From Anaerotignum faecicola (GTDB lineage Bacteria; Bacillota; Clostridia; Lachnospirales; Anaerotignaceae), in NCBI RefSeq assembly GCF_003865035.1, contig NZ_BHVZ01000001.1, forward strand, positions 868,001 through 932,000: 64,000 nt of DNA, read 5' to 3'. Shown piece after piece: positions 25,541 to 33,969 of this stretch. The stretch's first letter is position 1; each line of letters opens with the position of its first letter. A program made the translations under genes and the position numbers. The notes under the pieces were generated by a model, which did no database searches, was not told the origin of the DNA, and saw only the letters and a list, made by a program, of their open reading frames with translations.

Positions 25541-28500
25541 ATGGAAAAGAAAAAAGGTTACTCCATGTTTGAGCGTGACAAGTTAGACCCGGCTGACAGT
25601 ATGCGGATAGAGCGAAATATTTATTTTGAGGAACAGACCGCTGACCTTTCCGGGCTTACCGCCCTGCCCTTAGAACAGTTACAGGCATTGCGGGAAGAAT
25701 ACGCGGCGGCTGAACAGGCAGCTTTTGAAGCCTTGCAAGAACAGGCGGCGGCATGGGACGAACAGGCGGGAAAGACCCTTGCCATTGACAAAGCCATTGA
25801 GTATGTGAGGACACCCGAAGCTACGCATACCGCGAACCAGTGGGAAGCTACGGACTACGGGAAGCACATCAGCAACCGCGTCTACCAAATGCGCTACCAC
25901 ATATCCGAGAATACCCGGTATGACAGGGAAAAAGAGAAATCCATTCCCTATTCGTGGACGCTTTCATGGAGTATTTACACCAACAGCCCCCACAATTACG
26001 GACAGGCAAAAATCGCCGGACAGGAAAGGAAAGTCTTTGCAGACAAGGCAGCTATGGAAAAATATCTGAATGGGCGTATCAAAGCCTATCAGCATTTATT
26101 CACCGAGGTATCGCCGCCTATCCCGCCAGAGTATGCAGAGCATTTCAAAGTAAACGGGCAGCTTTTACCGGGCTATGCTATCGAGGGCGAGGAACGGGCG
26201 CAGCCTACCGCTGAAAAAGCAGCCCCCACCACAGCAGAGCCGCCACAGGACACCGAACAGAGAAAGGAGCGTGAAACCATAAACGAGCAGTTTTCAATTC
26301 TTATCGACAGCCGCAGCCGCTTTGAAACAGGCAAACCGGGCGGCGTGTGGCTTCCCATGCCGACCACAACAGAGCAGCTTCATGCGGCTATGGAAAGCGT
26401 CGGCATTACCGCAGACAATCCGCAGGATTTTTTCATCAACGGGTATTCTTCTACGGAGGACTGCCCCTTTGACTTGCCGCTTTCCGTTATCCAAAGCGCA
26501 AGCATGGACGAGCTGAATTATTTTGGAAAACTTCTGGAAATGCAGAGTGACGGGGACAAGGATAAATTTGCGGCGGCGGTTACACATGGCGAGTATGCCG
26601 GAAGCATGAAAGACCTTATCAACCTTGCACAAAACCTTGACTGTTACTGGCTCTATCCCACTGTCCGCAGCGAAGAAGATTACGGTTATTATCTTATCGA
26701 CGAACTGGACGAGCTGGAGCTTCCCGAAGAAGCAAAGAAATATTTCAAGTATGAAGAATACGGGCGGGACGCAGTTAGCAAGGATAAGGGGCAGTTTACC
26801 GAACAGGGCTATATCTATAACAATCAGAACACCTTTACCGAATGGTATCGGGGAACGGAAAACGAGATACCCAAAGAATACCGCGTTATGAGCTTCCCAC
26901 AGCCGGAACGCGGCGGACAGGACAAGACCTTTATGGACGCAGCCGCCACAGAGCAGACCGCCCGAACCGCCGCAGAGCAGCCACAGGAGCCGCACCCGGT
27001 TATCCCTATCGTGCTGACAGCCGGGAAGCCCGCCGAGAAATTAAAAGAGATTACCGACCGTCTGGAACAGGGCATTACGGAACTCTTTGACAGCGAGCGT
27101 TACAAGGAATATCTGAAAGTCATGTCAAAATTCCATAATTACAGCTTCCGAAACACCGTCCTTATCGCCATGCAGAAGCCGGACGCTTCCCTTTTGGCGG
27201 GCTTTTCCGCTTGGAAGAACAACTTTGAGCGAAATGTGATGAGAGGGCAAAAGGGAATTAAAATCATTGCCCCGTCGCCCTATAAAATCAAACAGGAAAT
27301 GCAGAAAATCGACCCGCACACGCAGAAGCCCATAATCGGCAAGGACGGAAAGCCCGTCACCGAGGAAAAGGAAATCACCATACCCGCCTACAAGGTGGTA
27401 TCCGTCTTTGACGTTTCCCAGACCGAGGGAAAGGAACTGCCGGACATTGCCGTTGACGAACTGACAGGCGACGTTGACCGCTATAAGGACTTTTTCGCAG
27501 CCCTTGAAAAGACTTCCCCCGTTCCTATCGCCTTTGAGAATATCGAGGGCGGCTCTCATGGCTACTACCACTTGGAGGACAAGCGCATTGCTATCAACGA
27601 GGGCATGAGCGAATTACAGACCTTAAAGACCGCCATTCACGAAATCGCCCATGCGAAGCTGCACGACATTGACCTCAACGCGCCAAAGGACGAGCAACCC
27701 CGCGTTGACCGCCGCACCCGCGAAGTCGAAGCGGAAAGCGTCGCCTATACCGTCTGCCAACATTACGGGCTTGACACGTCGGACTATTCTTTCGGCTATG
27801 TCGCCGGGTGGAGCAGCGGGCGGGAGCTGTCCGAGCTGAAAAGCTCCCTTGAAACGATACGCAGCGCAGCCGCCGAGATTATCAATTCCATAGACGCGAA
27901 TTTTGCGGAGCTGCAAAAGGCACAGGACAAGGAGCAGACCGCCGGACAGGAGCAGCCCACCAGAGAGGGACAAGAAGCCGCGCCACAGCCGGAAGCCCCG
28001 AAAAAAGCAGATACAGCCGGGAAAGAAAAGCCGGAAGCAGCCCCGAAAGAAGCCTTTACCCCGGAAACGATTTACAGAGTGCGCCGGAACCCTTACAGCG
28101 ACAGCCGGGAAAACAGCCACCTCTTGCAAGCCTATGTGACACAGGAGAACGGGCGGGCGAAAATGGGCGACGTGCTTTATACGGGAACGCCGGAGAAATG
28201 CCGCGAGCTTATGGGGCAGCTCAAAAGCGGCGAGCTGACCGAGGGCGACGTAAAGCAGCTTTACGCAAAGGCACAGGAAACGGCGCAGACCACCGGACAG
28301 GACAAGGACACCTTTTCCATTTACCAGATAAAGGGCGGGGACGAAACAAGGGACTTCCGCTTTGAGCCTTACGACCGCCTGCAGGCGGCGGGAAATGTGG
28401 TTGATAAAGCGAACTATGAGCTTGTCTATTCCGCGCCCCTTGCGCCGGAAACTTCCCTTGAAGATATTTATACCCGCTTCAATATCGACCACCCAAAAGA

Positions 28501-29104
28501 TTTTAAGGGACACAGCCTTTCCGTTTCGGACGTGGTAGTGCTTCATCAGAACGGACAGGACACCGCGCATTACGTTGACAGCGTAGGCTTCCGGCAAGTG
28601 CCGGAGTTTTTACAGGAGCAGAAGCAGCTTACCCCGGACGAGCTGACAACGGGCGAAACAATCCAGACACCGAGGGGGACTTTCCATGTGACCGCCATGA
28701 GCCGGGAGCAGATAGAAGCCGCCGGATATGGCTTTCACCACCAGTCGGACGACGGAAAGTATCTGATTATGGGGAACGGGACGCGGGCGTTTGCTGTTGC
28801 CGCAGAGCAGCCGGAAAAGGCAAACCCCTTGAAGCATATCGAGGACACCGTAGAGCAGAACGACAACAACTTTGACGGTATCATCAACAACACCCCTACC
28901 GTTGACGAACTGGAAGCAAAGGTTAAGGCGGGAGAAACAATTTCCCTTGTTGACCTGGCTAACGCGGTCAAAGCCGACAAAGAGCGCGGCAAGGAAGCGA
29001 AGCCGGAAAAGAAGCCCTCTATCCGGGCGCAGCTTAGGGCTGACAAGGAAAAGGCGCAGAAGAAAAACGCAAAGCAGAAATTACAGGATTTGGAAAGGAG
29101 CTGA
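25541..29104 (+). CDS. ArdA-ArdC-YodL multidomain antirestriction/entry protein
   Basis: 1,187 residues. After a helical N-terminal region come an ArdA-like domain (about 245-430, GVWLPMPTTTEQLHAAM), an ArdC-like ssDNA-binding domain (about 490-620, YSFRNTVLIAMQKPD) and a zinc metallopeptidase motif HEIAHAKLHD (about 700). A Pro/Glu/Ala linker, a YodL domain (about 925-1030) and a DUF4316-like tail ending PSIRAQLRADKEK follow. ArdA mimics DNA to block restriction enzymes, and ArdC binds incoming single strands, so the protein probably protects transferred DNA. ATG 25541 follows AAAGGAG. Confidence 0.85.
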   Translation: MEKKKGYSMFERDKLDPADSMRIERNIYFEEQTADLSGLTALPLEQLQALREEYAAAEQAAFEALQEQAAAWDEQAGKTLAIDKAIEYVRTPEATHTANQWEATDYGKHISNRVYQMRYHISENTRYDREKEKSIPYSWTLSWSIYTNSPHNYGQAKIAGQERKVFADKAAMEKYLNGRIKAYQHLFTEVSPPIPPEYAEHFKVNGQLLPGYAIEGEERAQPTAEKAAPTTAEPPQDTEQRKERETINEQFSILIDSRSRFETGKPGGVWLPMPTTTEQLHAAMESVGITADNPQDFFINGYSSTEDCPFDLPLSVIQSASMDELNYFGKLLEMQSDGDKDKFAAAVTHGEYAGSMKDLINLAQNLDCYWLYPTVRSEEDYGYYLIDELDELELPEEAKKYFKYEEYGRDAVSKDKGQFTEQGYIYNNQNTFTEWYRGTENEIPKEYRVMSFPQPERGGQDKTFMDAAATEQTARTAAEQPQEPHPVIPIVLTAGKPAEKLKEITDRLEQGITELFDSERYKEYLKVMSKFHNYSFRNTVLIAMQKPDASLLAGFSAWKNNFERNVMRGQKGIKIIAPSPYKIKQEMQKIDPHTQKPIIGKDGKPVTEEKEITIPAYKVVSVFDVSQTEGKELPDIAVDELTGDVDRYKDFFAALEKTSPVPIAFENIEGGSHGYYHLEDKRIAINEGMSELQTLKTAIHEIAHAKLHDIDLNAPKDEQPRVDRRTREVEAESVAYTVCQHYGLDTSDYSFGYVAGWSSGRELSELKSSLETIRSAAAEIINSIDANFAELQKAQDKEQTAGQEQPTREGQEAAPQPEAPKKADTAGKEKPEAAPKEAFTPETIYRVRRNPYSDSRENSHLLQAYVTQENGRAKMGDVLYTGTPEKCRELMGQLKSGELTEGDVKQLYAKAQETAQTTGQDKDTFSIYQIKGGDETRDFRFEPYDRLQAAGNVVDKANYELVYSAPLAPETSLEDIYTRFNIDHPKDFKGHSLSVSDVVVLHQNGQDTAHYVDSVGFRQVPEFLQEQKQLTPDELTTGETIQTPRGTFHVTAMSREQIEAAGYGFHHQSDDGKYLIMGNGTRAFAVAAEQPEKANPLKHIEDTVEQNDNNFDGIINNTPTVDELEAKVKAGETISLVDLANAVKADKERGKEAKPEKKPSIRAQLRADKEKAQKKNAKQKLQDLERS

Positions 29105-29107
29105 CCC

Positions 29108-30061
29108 ATGCCGAAACAGAGTAAATTTGAGAACGTGGATTTGTTCGCTTCCCTCAATGCGGTTATGAAGCAGAACACAGGCTTTTACCAGAGCGACTTG
29201 GAGATTGACAAGGAGATTATCGCAAAGGCGGCGGCAAGCCCCCGCAAGGAGGACAAGACCCTTTTGTGGTTCTGCCGCCCGTCCGGGACGCATTGCTTCC
29301 GGGAGCGCGACGTTTTCCTCAAAGACACCGCGCCCCACAACACATGGCGTTTCTACATGGAGCAGACGAGCGACCGCGTCCTTGCCTATGCAATCGAGCT
29401 AACGGGGACGGAGCGCGGGAAAATCAAGGGCAATCTGTACGAACTGGACTACGCTAAACATTATGAGCGCGTCAAGGAAAAGGAGCTGCCCGCCGATACG
29501 GTGAAGCTGATTTATGAGCATGGGGAACGGGAGATACCCGCCGGACAGTTTTTCAACGGCAATCCCGATTATGAGCTTGGAAAGTTTGAACGCTTTGAAG
29601 CCGTACCCAACGACCCGGACGCGCTGCAATCGCTCTTACAGGAAGAACGGCGCAGCCGGGAGCAGCTTCCGCCGGGGGATTTCAAGGCGCATATCGCCGC
29701 ATTGCGGGACGGGCTGATTGAAACGGAAGCGCGGCGCATTGTACGGGAAATGAAGCGGCACGACACGCCGAACAGCCCCAACAAGACCCATTTCATGGTA
29801 GAGCTTTCCCCGGCGTTCATGCAGCTTGCAGCCACAAAGGACACTGACCGCCTTTTCTCCATGCTGCCCTACAAGACCCTTGCCTTTTCCAAAATCGAGG
29901 GCAGACATGGGACGTATGCGCTGATTGACAAGGGGGAGAACCGGGACAGGAAGATAAGGAAGCCCCGCCCCTCTATCCGGGCGCAGCTTAAAGCAGACAA
30001 GGCAAAGACCGCCCCGAAAAAGGCGGCGGCAAAAACAAAAAATCACGATATGGAGGTATGA
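29108..30061 (+). CDS. Conserved ICE protein with shared PSIRAQL tail
   Basis: 317 residues, starting 3 bases after the previous stop. The N-terminal block is KFENVDLFASLNAVMKQNT, then LLWFCRPSGTHCFRERDVF. The C-terminal tail RPSIRAQLKADKAK is nearly the same as the tail of the preceding ArdA/ArdC/YodL protein. The shared basic peptide may be a common docking or export signal. No catalytic motif is recognised. Cytoplasmic, function unknown. Confidence 0.75.
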   Translation: MPKQSKFENVDLFASLNAVMKQNTGFYQSDLEIDKEIIAKAAASPRKEDKTLLWFCRPSGTHCFRERDVFLKDTAPHNTWRFYMEQTSDRVLAYAIELTGTERGKIKGNLYELDYAKHYERVKEKELPADTVKLIYEHGEREIPAGQFFNGNPDYELGKFERFEAVPNDPDALQSLLQEERRSREQLPPGDFKAHIAALRDGLIETEARRIVREMKRHDTPNSPNKTHFMVELSPAFMQLAATKDTDRLFSMLPYKTLAFSKIEGRHGTYALIDKGENRDRKIRKPRPSIRAQLKADKAKTAPKKAAAKTKNHDMEV

Positions 30062-30063
30062 GC

Positions 30064-30270
30064 ATGATTAGACTGACTGTTGAAGAAACAAACCTTTTGA
30101 GCATTTACAACGAGGGCGGCAAGCGGGCTTTGATTGAGAATGTCAACGCCGCGCTGCCCTACATGGACGCGGATATGCGGGAGCTTGCAAAGCGCACCCT
30201 TTCCAAAGTGGACGCTTTGACCGAAGCGGAATTTGCAGAGCTTCCCATTTACGCCGCTGATGAAGTATGA
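30064..30270 (+). CDS. Transposon-transfer assisting family protein
   Basis: A 68-residue small acidic protein from ATG 30064, preceded by ATGGAGG; the ATG at 30058 overlaps that box. Typical sequence: FTxEExNLL-like start (RLTVEETNLLSIYNEG) and an acidic helical end. A relative is at 55,888. The family name reflects association with transfer regions only. It is coupled to the next gene by a 4-base overlap. Confidence 0.75.
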   Translation: MIRLTVEETNLLSIYNEGGKRALIENVNAALPYMDADMRELAKRTLSKVDALTEAEFAELPIYAADEV

Positions 30271-30632
30271 ACGGGGTTAAGCGGCTGACGCCGCCCCAGA
30301 GCCGGAAAGTCAACGCCCTTGTGCGCCGGACGTGCTGCAATTATGATAACGGGAACTGTATCTTACTGGACGACGGGGACGAGTGCGTTTGTCCGCAGCT
30401 CATTTCCTATTCGCTTCTCTGCAAGTGGTTCCGGGCTGCGGTGCTTCCCGCCGACAGGCTACTCTATGCGGAGCTTTACCAGACAGGGGACAAGAAGAAG
30501 TGTACCGAGTGCGGCGCGTTCTTTGCGTCAACCTCTAACAGTGTCAAATACTGCCCCGTCTGCCGGAAGCGTATCACCCGCAGACAAGCTGCCGAGCGCA
30601 TGAGGAAAAGACGCACCCCTGTTACGCAGTAG
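30267..30632 (+). CDS. Cysteine-rich VLP domain protein
   Basis: 121 residues, paralogue of the 10,595 gene. The first cluster is CCNYDNGNC...CVCPQLISYSLLCKWFRAAVLP and the second, zinc-ribbon-like, is CTECGAFF...KYCPVC. The basic C-terminus is RRQAAERMRKRR. It is the last gene of the rightward transfer operon. The coupled start (ATGA with the preceding gene) contrasts with the leader arrangement of its paralogue. Function unknown. Confidence 0.78.
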   Translation: MNGVKRLTPPQSRKVNALVRRTCCNYDNGNCILLDDGDECVCPQLISYSLLCKWFRAAVLPADRLLYAELYQTGDKKKCTECGAFFASTSNSVKYCPVCRKRITRRQAAERMRKRRTPVTQ

Positions 30633-30759
30633 GTGCGGAAAATCCCTTGATTTACAGGGCTTTCCGGGCGTGAAAATCGGATAGGCGATACTTTATACCT
30701 TTACCCCCGAAAATGGCGTTCTACTGCGTAACATTCACGAAAACAGCACCCATAAAAAG

Positions 30760-30805
30760 ACAGGGCGCGGAAGTCATATACTGGCTTCCGCGCCCTGTTC
30801 TTTTT
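30760..30805. terminator. Bidirectional terminator between convergent operons
   Basis: A 14-bp perfect stem (ACAGGGCGCGGAAG with CTTCCGCGCCCTGT) has an 11-base loop, seven T residues on the right and an A-run on the left. It lies between the rightward transfer operon and the leftward mobilization operon and can stop transcription from both sides. Confidence 0.9.
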
Positions 30806-30809
30806 TTGC

Positions 30810-31061
30810 CTATCTGACATTTCCCTTTTCCATTTCTTCAAGCGGGAACTGCGGGAGGGCTTCTATCAGCTTCTTTGTGATAGACTGGCGCATATCTTCG
30901 TTGATTTCCTGTTTCGTGCTTCCGTCTGGCTGTCTGACCGCTACCGTCGATAGCCTGTCGATTTCGTCCTTGTAGCAATCCACGACTTTCTCCACCGCCC
31001 ATTTCTCCCCGGCAACGGCGGCGCGTATGGTTTCATATTCCGGCATTTTCTGGTTTTCCAT
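30810..31061 (-). CDS. Conjugative-transposon helix-turn-helix protein
   Basis: 83 residues from ATG 31061 (GAGGAG box); the longer frame to 31,097 lacks an RBS. The family is recognised by YETIRAAVAGEKWAVEKVV and the C-terminal DMRQSITKKLIEALPQF, the same layout as the protein at 35,918. These small proteins accompany sigma-like factors in Firmicutes elements and probably act as DNA-binding or sigma-partner proteins. Upstream a TGTGCTATGAT extended -10 on the minus strand is a candidate promoter. Confidence 0.75.
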   Translation of the reverse strand: MENQKMPEYETIRAAVAGEKWAVEKVVDCYKDEIDRLSTVAVRQPDGSTKQEINEDMRQSITKKLIEALPQFPLEEMEKGNVR

Positions 31062-31124
31062 GCTCAACGCTCCTCTGCTTTTTGATAGCCCTATCATAGC
31101 ACAGCGGCGGGGATTTTGCTATCC

Positions 31125-32471
31125 TTATCCGCGTTCTGTTTCCTTTTCCCGTTCCGGCTGTCTGTCTGCCTGTAAAATGCTGTCAATGTTCTGCTTGATA
31201 ATATCATATTCCCGGACTTTCTTTTTCAATTTTCCATAGTCGGCGTAAAGGGCTTCTTTCTGCGCTTGGAGGGCTTCATACTCCGATTGCAGCGCGGCGA
31301 GGTTCGGGAGCTTCGCAATGCCCGCCGCTTTCAGTGACCTTACGGCGGCTTCATGGAGGATAATTGCCTGTTCCTGTCCGGCGCGGTACTTCTCCCTGTT
31401 CCTTGCCTTGCGGTATGCGTCATAGACAGGCTTTGTCTTTTGATAGGTGGAAACATTCTTGATAAGCACCGCCATTTCCGCAAGCCGCTTTTCGGCGTTC
31501 TTCAATGCGTCTGCCGCCTGTCCGCTTTCCGCTGCCATTTCCTCAATCCGGCTGACTAAATCCGCGTACTGCTCAATCTTATGTTCCGTCAAGAAATTCA
31601 TTGTTTTAGCTGCCTGTTTCAGATTGTGGATTTTCGCCCACTGTTCATAGCCCTTACTCTGCGCTGCCTTGATACTGTTCTCAATGTCGATAAGCAGCGA
31701 CACGCCGCGCTGCTCTCTGGGAGCTTTCGCCACCTTTGTCCGTCTGCCCGCTATCCGTTCCCTTACGGCTTCCTCTGTATAGTCTGCGCCGAGGGTTTTA
31801 AGGCGGGTGAAGCGTTCCTGTCCGGGGGCGCGGCATGATACATATTTCCCCGGCTTTATCTCATAGCCCGCCGCCTGTAACCGCGTTAGCAATTCCTCAA
31901 AACTGGAAACTTGGGGGATAAGCGCGTCAACAGTGGTTTTCAGCTTGCCTTTCCAACTTGTACCCGTCTTTTCTGCCTGGTACTCCGCATAGCTCTTTCC
32001 CTTGCTGCCCTTGCCGGGGACGACAACGGACAAGCCATTTTCCCGGCACAGCTTGTCGCTCATGTTCCGTATGCCGTAATAGCTCCTTTTGTTGGAATTG
32101 TATTTATGGTGGTCTACAAAGTTCACCGCGCAAAAAATGATATGGTTATGGACGTGTCCTTTGTCAATGTGCGTCGTGAGTACATACTCATGCTGCCCCT
32201 TTGTTACCGCGTCGGCAAGCTGCTTTCCGATTTCATGGGCTTTCTGATAATCGACTTCCCCCGGCTCAAAGGACTGTATCAGATGAAAGGCTAAATTGTT
32301 CCCCTTTTGGAGTGCTTGCGACAGGGTATATTCAAACTCAATATCTGCCGTTTCATAGGAGCAACCGAAAGAGGACACAAGCATTTTCCCGTCCGTCTTG
32401 TCCGGGTTTTCGATATAGTCAAGGGCTTTGCTTAGAGTGCTTTTAATAGGCTTAATCTTTGTAACCGCCAT
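31125..32471 (-). CDS. Relaxase of unit C (relaxase/mobilization nuclease family)
   Basis: 448 residues. The N-terminal nuclease has the three-histidine metal site HIDKGHVHNHIIF (about residues 102-114), preceded by SFEPGEVDYQKAHEIG; the likely nicking tyrosine is near the N-terminus (DYIENPDKT). The C-terminal two thirds are helical. It overlaps mobC by 40 bases. This is the conjugative relaxase for the type IV system to the left and should act at the oriT-like repeat upstream of mobC. Confidence 0.92.
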   Translation of the reverse strand: MAVTKIKPIKSTLSKALDYIENPDKTDGKMLVSSFGCSYETADIEFEYTLSQALQKGNNLAFHLIQSFEPGEVDYQKAHEIGKQLADAVTKGQHEYVLTTHIDKGHVHNHIIFCAVNFVDHHKYNSNKRSYYGIRNMSDKLCRENGLSVVVPGKGSKGKSYAEYQAEKTGTSWKGKLKTTVDALIPQVSSFEELLTRLQAAGYEIKPGKYVSCRAPGQERFTRLKTLGADYTEEAVRERIAGRRTKVAKAPREQRGVSLLIDIENSIKAAQSKGYEQWAKIHNLKQAAKTMNFLTEHKIEQYADLVSRIEEMAAESGQAADALKNAEKRLAEMAVLIKNVSTYQKTKPVYDAYRKARNREKYRAGQEQAIILHEAAVRSLKAAGIAKLPNLAALQSEYEALQAQKEALYADYGKLKKKVREYDIIKQNIDSILQADRQPEREKETERG

Positions 32472-32761
32472 ATCTCCGCAAGCACCCCCTTTATTTCCTC
32501 TATGTCCTCTTGGTATGCGTTCCCCGTCGCGTTTACGCGGCGTGCTATCTGGTTGACGTTGACACCGATTTTCTGTATCTCTGCGGTCATAGCCTTTATA
32601 TCGGCGTGGTCTATCTGAATGATATACCCGTCAATGGCAATCTTCCGCAGATACGCCGCCATGTTCCGGGTGGGTACGAGCTTCATTTTTTCCAGTATTA
32701 AATCCCGTTCCGCTTCCGTCACTCTGAATTTGATTTGCACTGTCCTTTTGCGTCCGTCCAT
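32432..32761 (-). CDS. mobC: MobC relaxosome accessory protein
   Basis: 109 residues from ATG 32761, chosen by AAAGGAG spacing over an upstream frame. N-terminal ribbon-helix-helix-like segment (VQIKFRVTEAERDLI). The C-terminal MobC domain shows INVNQIARRVNATG-like sequence (IGVNVNQIARRVNATGN). It binds oriT, opens it for the relaxase and is co-transcribed with it. oriT copy 2 lies only 27 bp upstream. Confidence 0.9.
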   Translation of the reverse strand: MDGRKRTVQIKFRVTEAERDLILEKMKLVPTRNMAAYLRKIAIDGYIIQIDHADIKAMTAEIQKIGVNVNQIARRVNATGNAYQEDIEEIKGVLAEIWRLQRLSLLKAL

Positions 32762-32787
32762 GTGTTCGCTCCTTTCCTTTCCGTTCC

Positions 32788-32886
32788 GAGGGTTTGGGAC
32801 ACTTCCCAACAAGCAATTTTCAACCGACGCGCCGCAGCGCGGGAGGGCGAAAATACGGAAGTGGTACCCGCTTCCTATGCTTGCTA
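32788..32886 (-). other. Probable oriT, copy 2
   Basis: Read on the minus strand it begins TAGCAAGCATAGGAAGCGGG and ends GCTTGTTGGGAAG-tg-TCCCAAACC, with a TTGGGA/TCCCAA hairpin. Its position just upstream of mobC and the relaxase is the usual oriT place. The reverse-complement copy at 25,338 has both conserved flanks and a different centre. The nick position is not known. Confidence 0.65.
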
Positions 32887-33028
32887 CGAATGTTTTTATC
32901 CTTTAGGCTCTTATCACCTACTACGGAGAAAAAGCGATTTTGCCAAACTTACGCAAAAGAAAAACGCTGCAACCTCAAAAAAGATTACAACGCTTTCTAA
33001 ATCCTGTTCAGTTTTAAGTCGGACATTC

Positions 33029-33382
33029 CTATTCGCCCTCTTTTTCGACTTCGGAAATCTCCTTTGCCGTTGCGGTTACAATCCGTATGCCTGTATCGCT
33101 CATACCGTCAAGAAGCGCGTCAAGCTGCCGCCGCTGCGTGTTCTTCTCCGGCGGCGTTTCTAAAAGGAATTGGTCTACGGATATATGGTAACGCTGTATC
33201 AGCTCAAAGAATATCTGTAAACTTGGGTGCTGCCCCTTGTTCTCAATGTTCGCAAGGTAGCGCGGCGAGATAAACATTTCGTCGCCTACTTTCTTGCGGC
33301 TCTCCTTGCATCCCTCACGCGCTGCCTTTATCGCTGCCCCAAAAGCCTTAAAGTCGTATCGTGGTACTGGTCTTTTTGCCAT
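33029..33382 (-). CDS. XRE-family transcriptional regulator
   Basis: 117 residues. A Cro/CI-type helix-turn-helix occupies residues 12-68 (FGAAIKAAREG...MFISPRYLANIENKGQHPSL). The C-terminal part is acidic. It is divergent from the AT-rich promoter region at 33,383-33,520. A repressor of the mobilization or accessory operons is the likely role. Confidence 0.85.
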   Translation of the reverse strand: MAKRPVPRYDFKAFGAAIKAAREGCKESRKKVGDEMFISPRYLANIENKGQHPSLQIFFELIQRYHISVDQFLLETPPEKNTQRRQLDALLDGMSDTGIRIVTATAKEISEVEKEGE

Positions 33383-33478
33383 AGTTATTCACCCTATTAC
33401 ATTTTACTGTTCCCCTTTCTTCTTGGATATGTCTACGTAGTTCTATCAGTTAGCCAAAATAATTCATATATATATATG

Positions 33479-33506
33479 TTGACAACAAGCTGCTTTTGTA
33501 TATAAT
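33479..33506 (+). promoter_or_regulatory. Promoter of the KTR/RlmN-like resistance-type operon
   Basis: TTGACA (33479-33484), 16-base spacer, TATAAT (33501-33506): both hexamers are perfect. The leader peptide start is 26 bases after the -10 box, so transcription starts just before the GGGGGGG ribosome binding site. Confidence 0.85.
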
Positions 33507-33531
33507 ATTATATAAAAGGGGGGGAATGTTT

Positions 33532-33558
33532 ATGTTACATAGCATGCGTATTCGATAA
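33532..33558 (+). CDS. Leader peptide MLHSMRIR, candidate drug-sensing arrest peptide
   Basis: An eight-residue frame with a strong G-rich Shine-Dalgarno (AAGGGGGGG) and a TAA stop. HSMRIR closely resembles the HSMRLR start of the ErmD leader (MTHSMRLR...), on which macrolide-bound ribosomes stall. The peptide is followed by alternative RNA pairings and a terminator (33,560-33,607). This is the expected structure of an antibiotic-inducible attenuator controlling the genes at 33,767 and 33,970. Inducibility is inferred. Confidence 0.7.
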   Translation: MLHSMRIR

Positions 33559-33559
33559 G

Positions 33560-33607
33560 CATTGAAATCAAAAAAGATTTTTCCCATTTTCAATATGGGC
33601 TTTTTTG
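33560..33607 (+). terminator. Attenuator after the leader peptide
   Basis: CCCAT...ATGGG followed by GCTTTTTT forms a weak intrinsic terminator. Competing pairings are visible: ATTGAAA (33561-33567) with TTTCAAT (33588-33594). The leader region TAGCATGCG...ATAAGCAT also pairs with its imperfect complement at about 33,610-33,636. A stalled ribosome on the leader would change which pair forms. Confidence 0.65.
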
Positions 33608-33704
33608 TCATGCTTATTTTGCGTATGCTATACAACAAAACTAACGACGTATAGACATAGTATAAAAACTATGCCTTAATTTTGTTGTAGTATTATATGT
33701 ATAA

Positions 33705-33747
33705 ATGCAGGTCAATGCTCATGTTGAGAATTGACCTGCATTTTTTT
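33705..33747 (+). terminator. Strong intrinsic terminator before the KTR gene
   Basis: A 12-bp perfect stem (ATGCAGGTCAAT with ATTGACCTGCAT) is followed by seven T residues, 20 bp before the KTR start. Placed between promoter and gene it must act as a second attenuator; read-through is needed to express the operon. Confidence 0.85.
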
Positions 33748-33766
33748 GCGCAAAAGGAGAAATATT

Positions 33767-33946
33767 ATGCTTGAAAAATATTGGATAAAATGTCCAATTT
33801 GTAACGGAAAGACGAGGGTTCAAGTATTTTATAATACGGTATTAAGAAATTTTCCTCTTTTCTGCCCTAAATGTAAATTAACGCATATCGTTGATGTTGA
33901 AAAACTAGAAATCATAATCAAAAACTCTGAAAAACAAACTTTTTAA
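33767..33946 (+). CDS. Cysteine-rich KTR domain protein
   Basis: A 59-residue zinc-ribbon-like protein: KCPICNGKTRVQV then NFPLFCPKCKLTHIVDV. CxxC pairs 24 residues apart and the KTR tripeptide define the family. ATG 33767 follows AAAAGGAG. A paralogue lies next to tet(O) at 45,064. KTR genes commonly travel beside ribosome-protection and rRNA-modification resistance genes. Function unknown; a link to ribosome or RNA binding is inference. Confidence 0.85.
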   Translation: MLEKYWIKCPICNGKTRVQVFYNTVLRNFPLFCPKCKLTHIVDVEKLEIIIKNSEKQTF

Positions 33947-33969
33947 TTTTGAAAAGGAAGGATATTTAA

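Noticed and set aside
27623..28597. 324-codon minus-strand frame opposite the ArdA/ArdC/YodL gene
   Set aside because: Antisense shadow; the sense strand has the HEIAH and YodL motifs.
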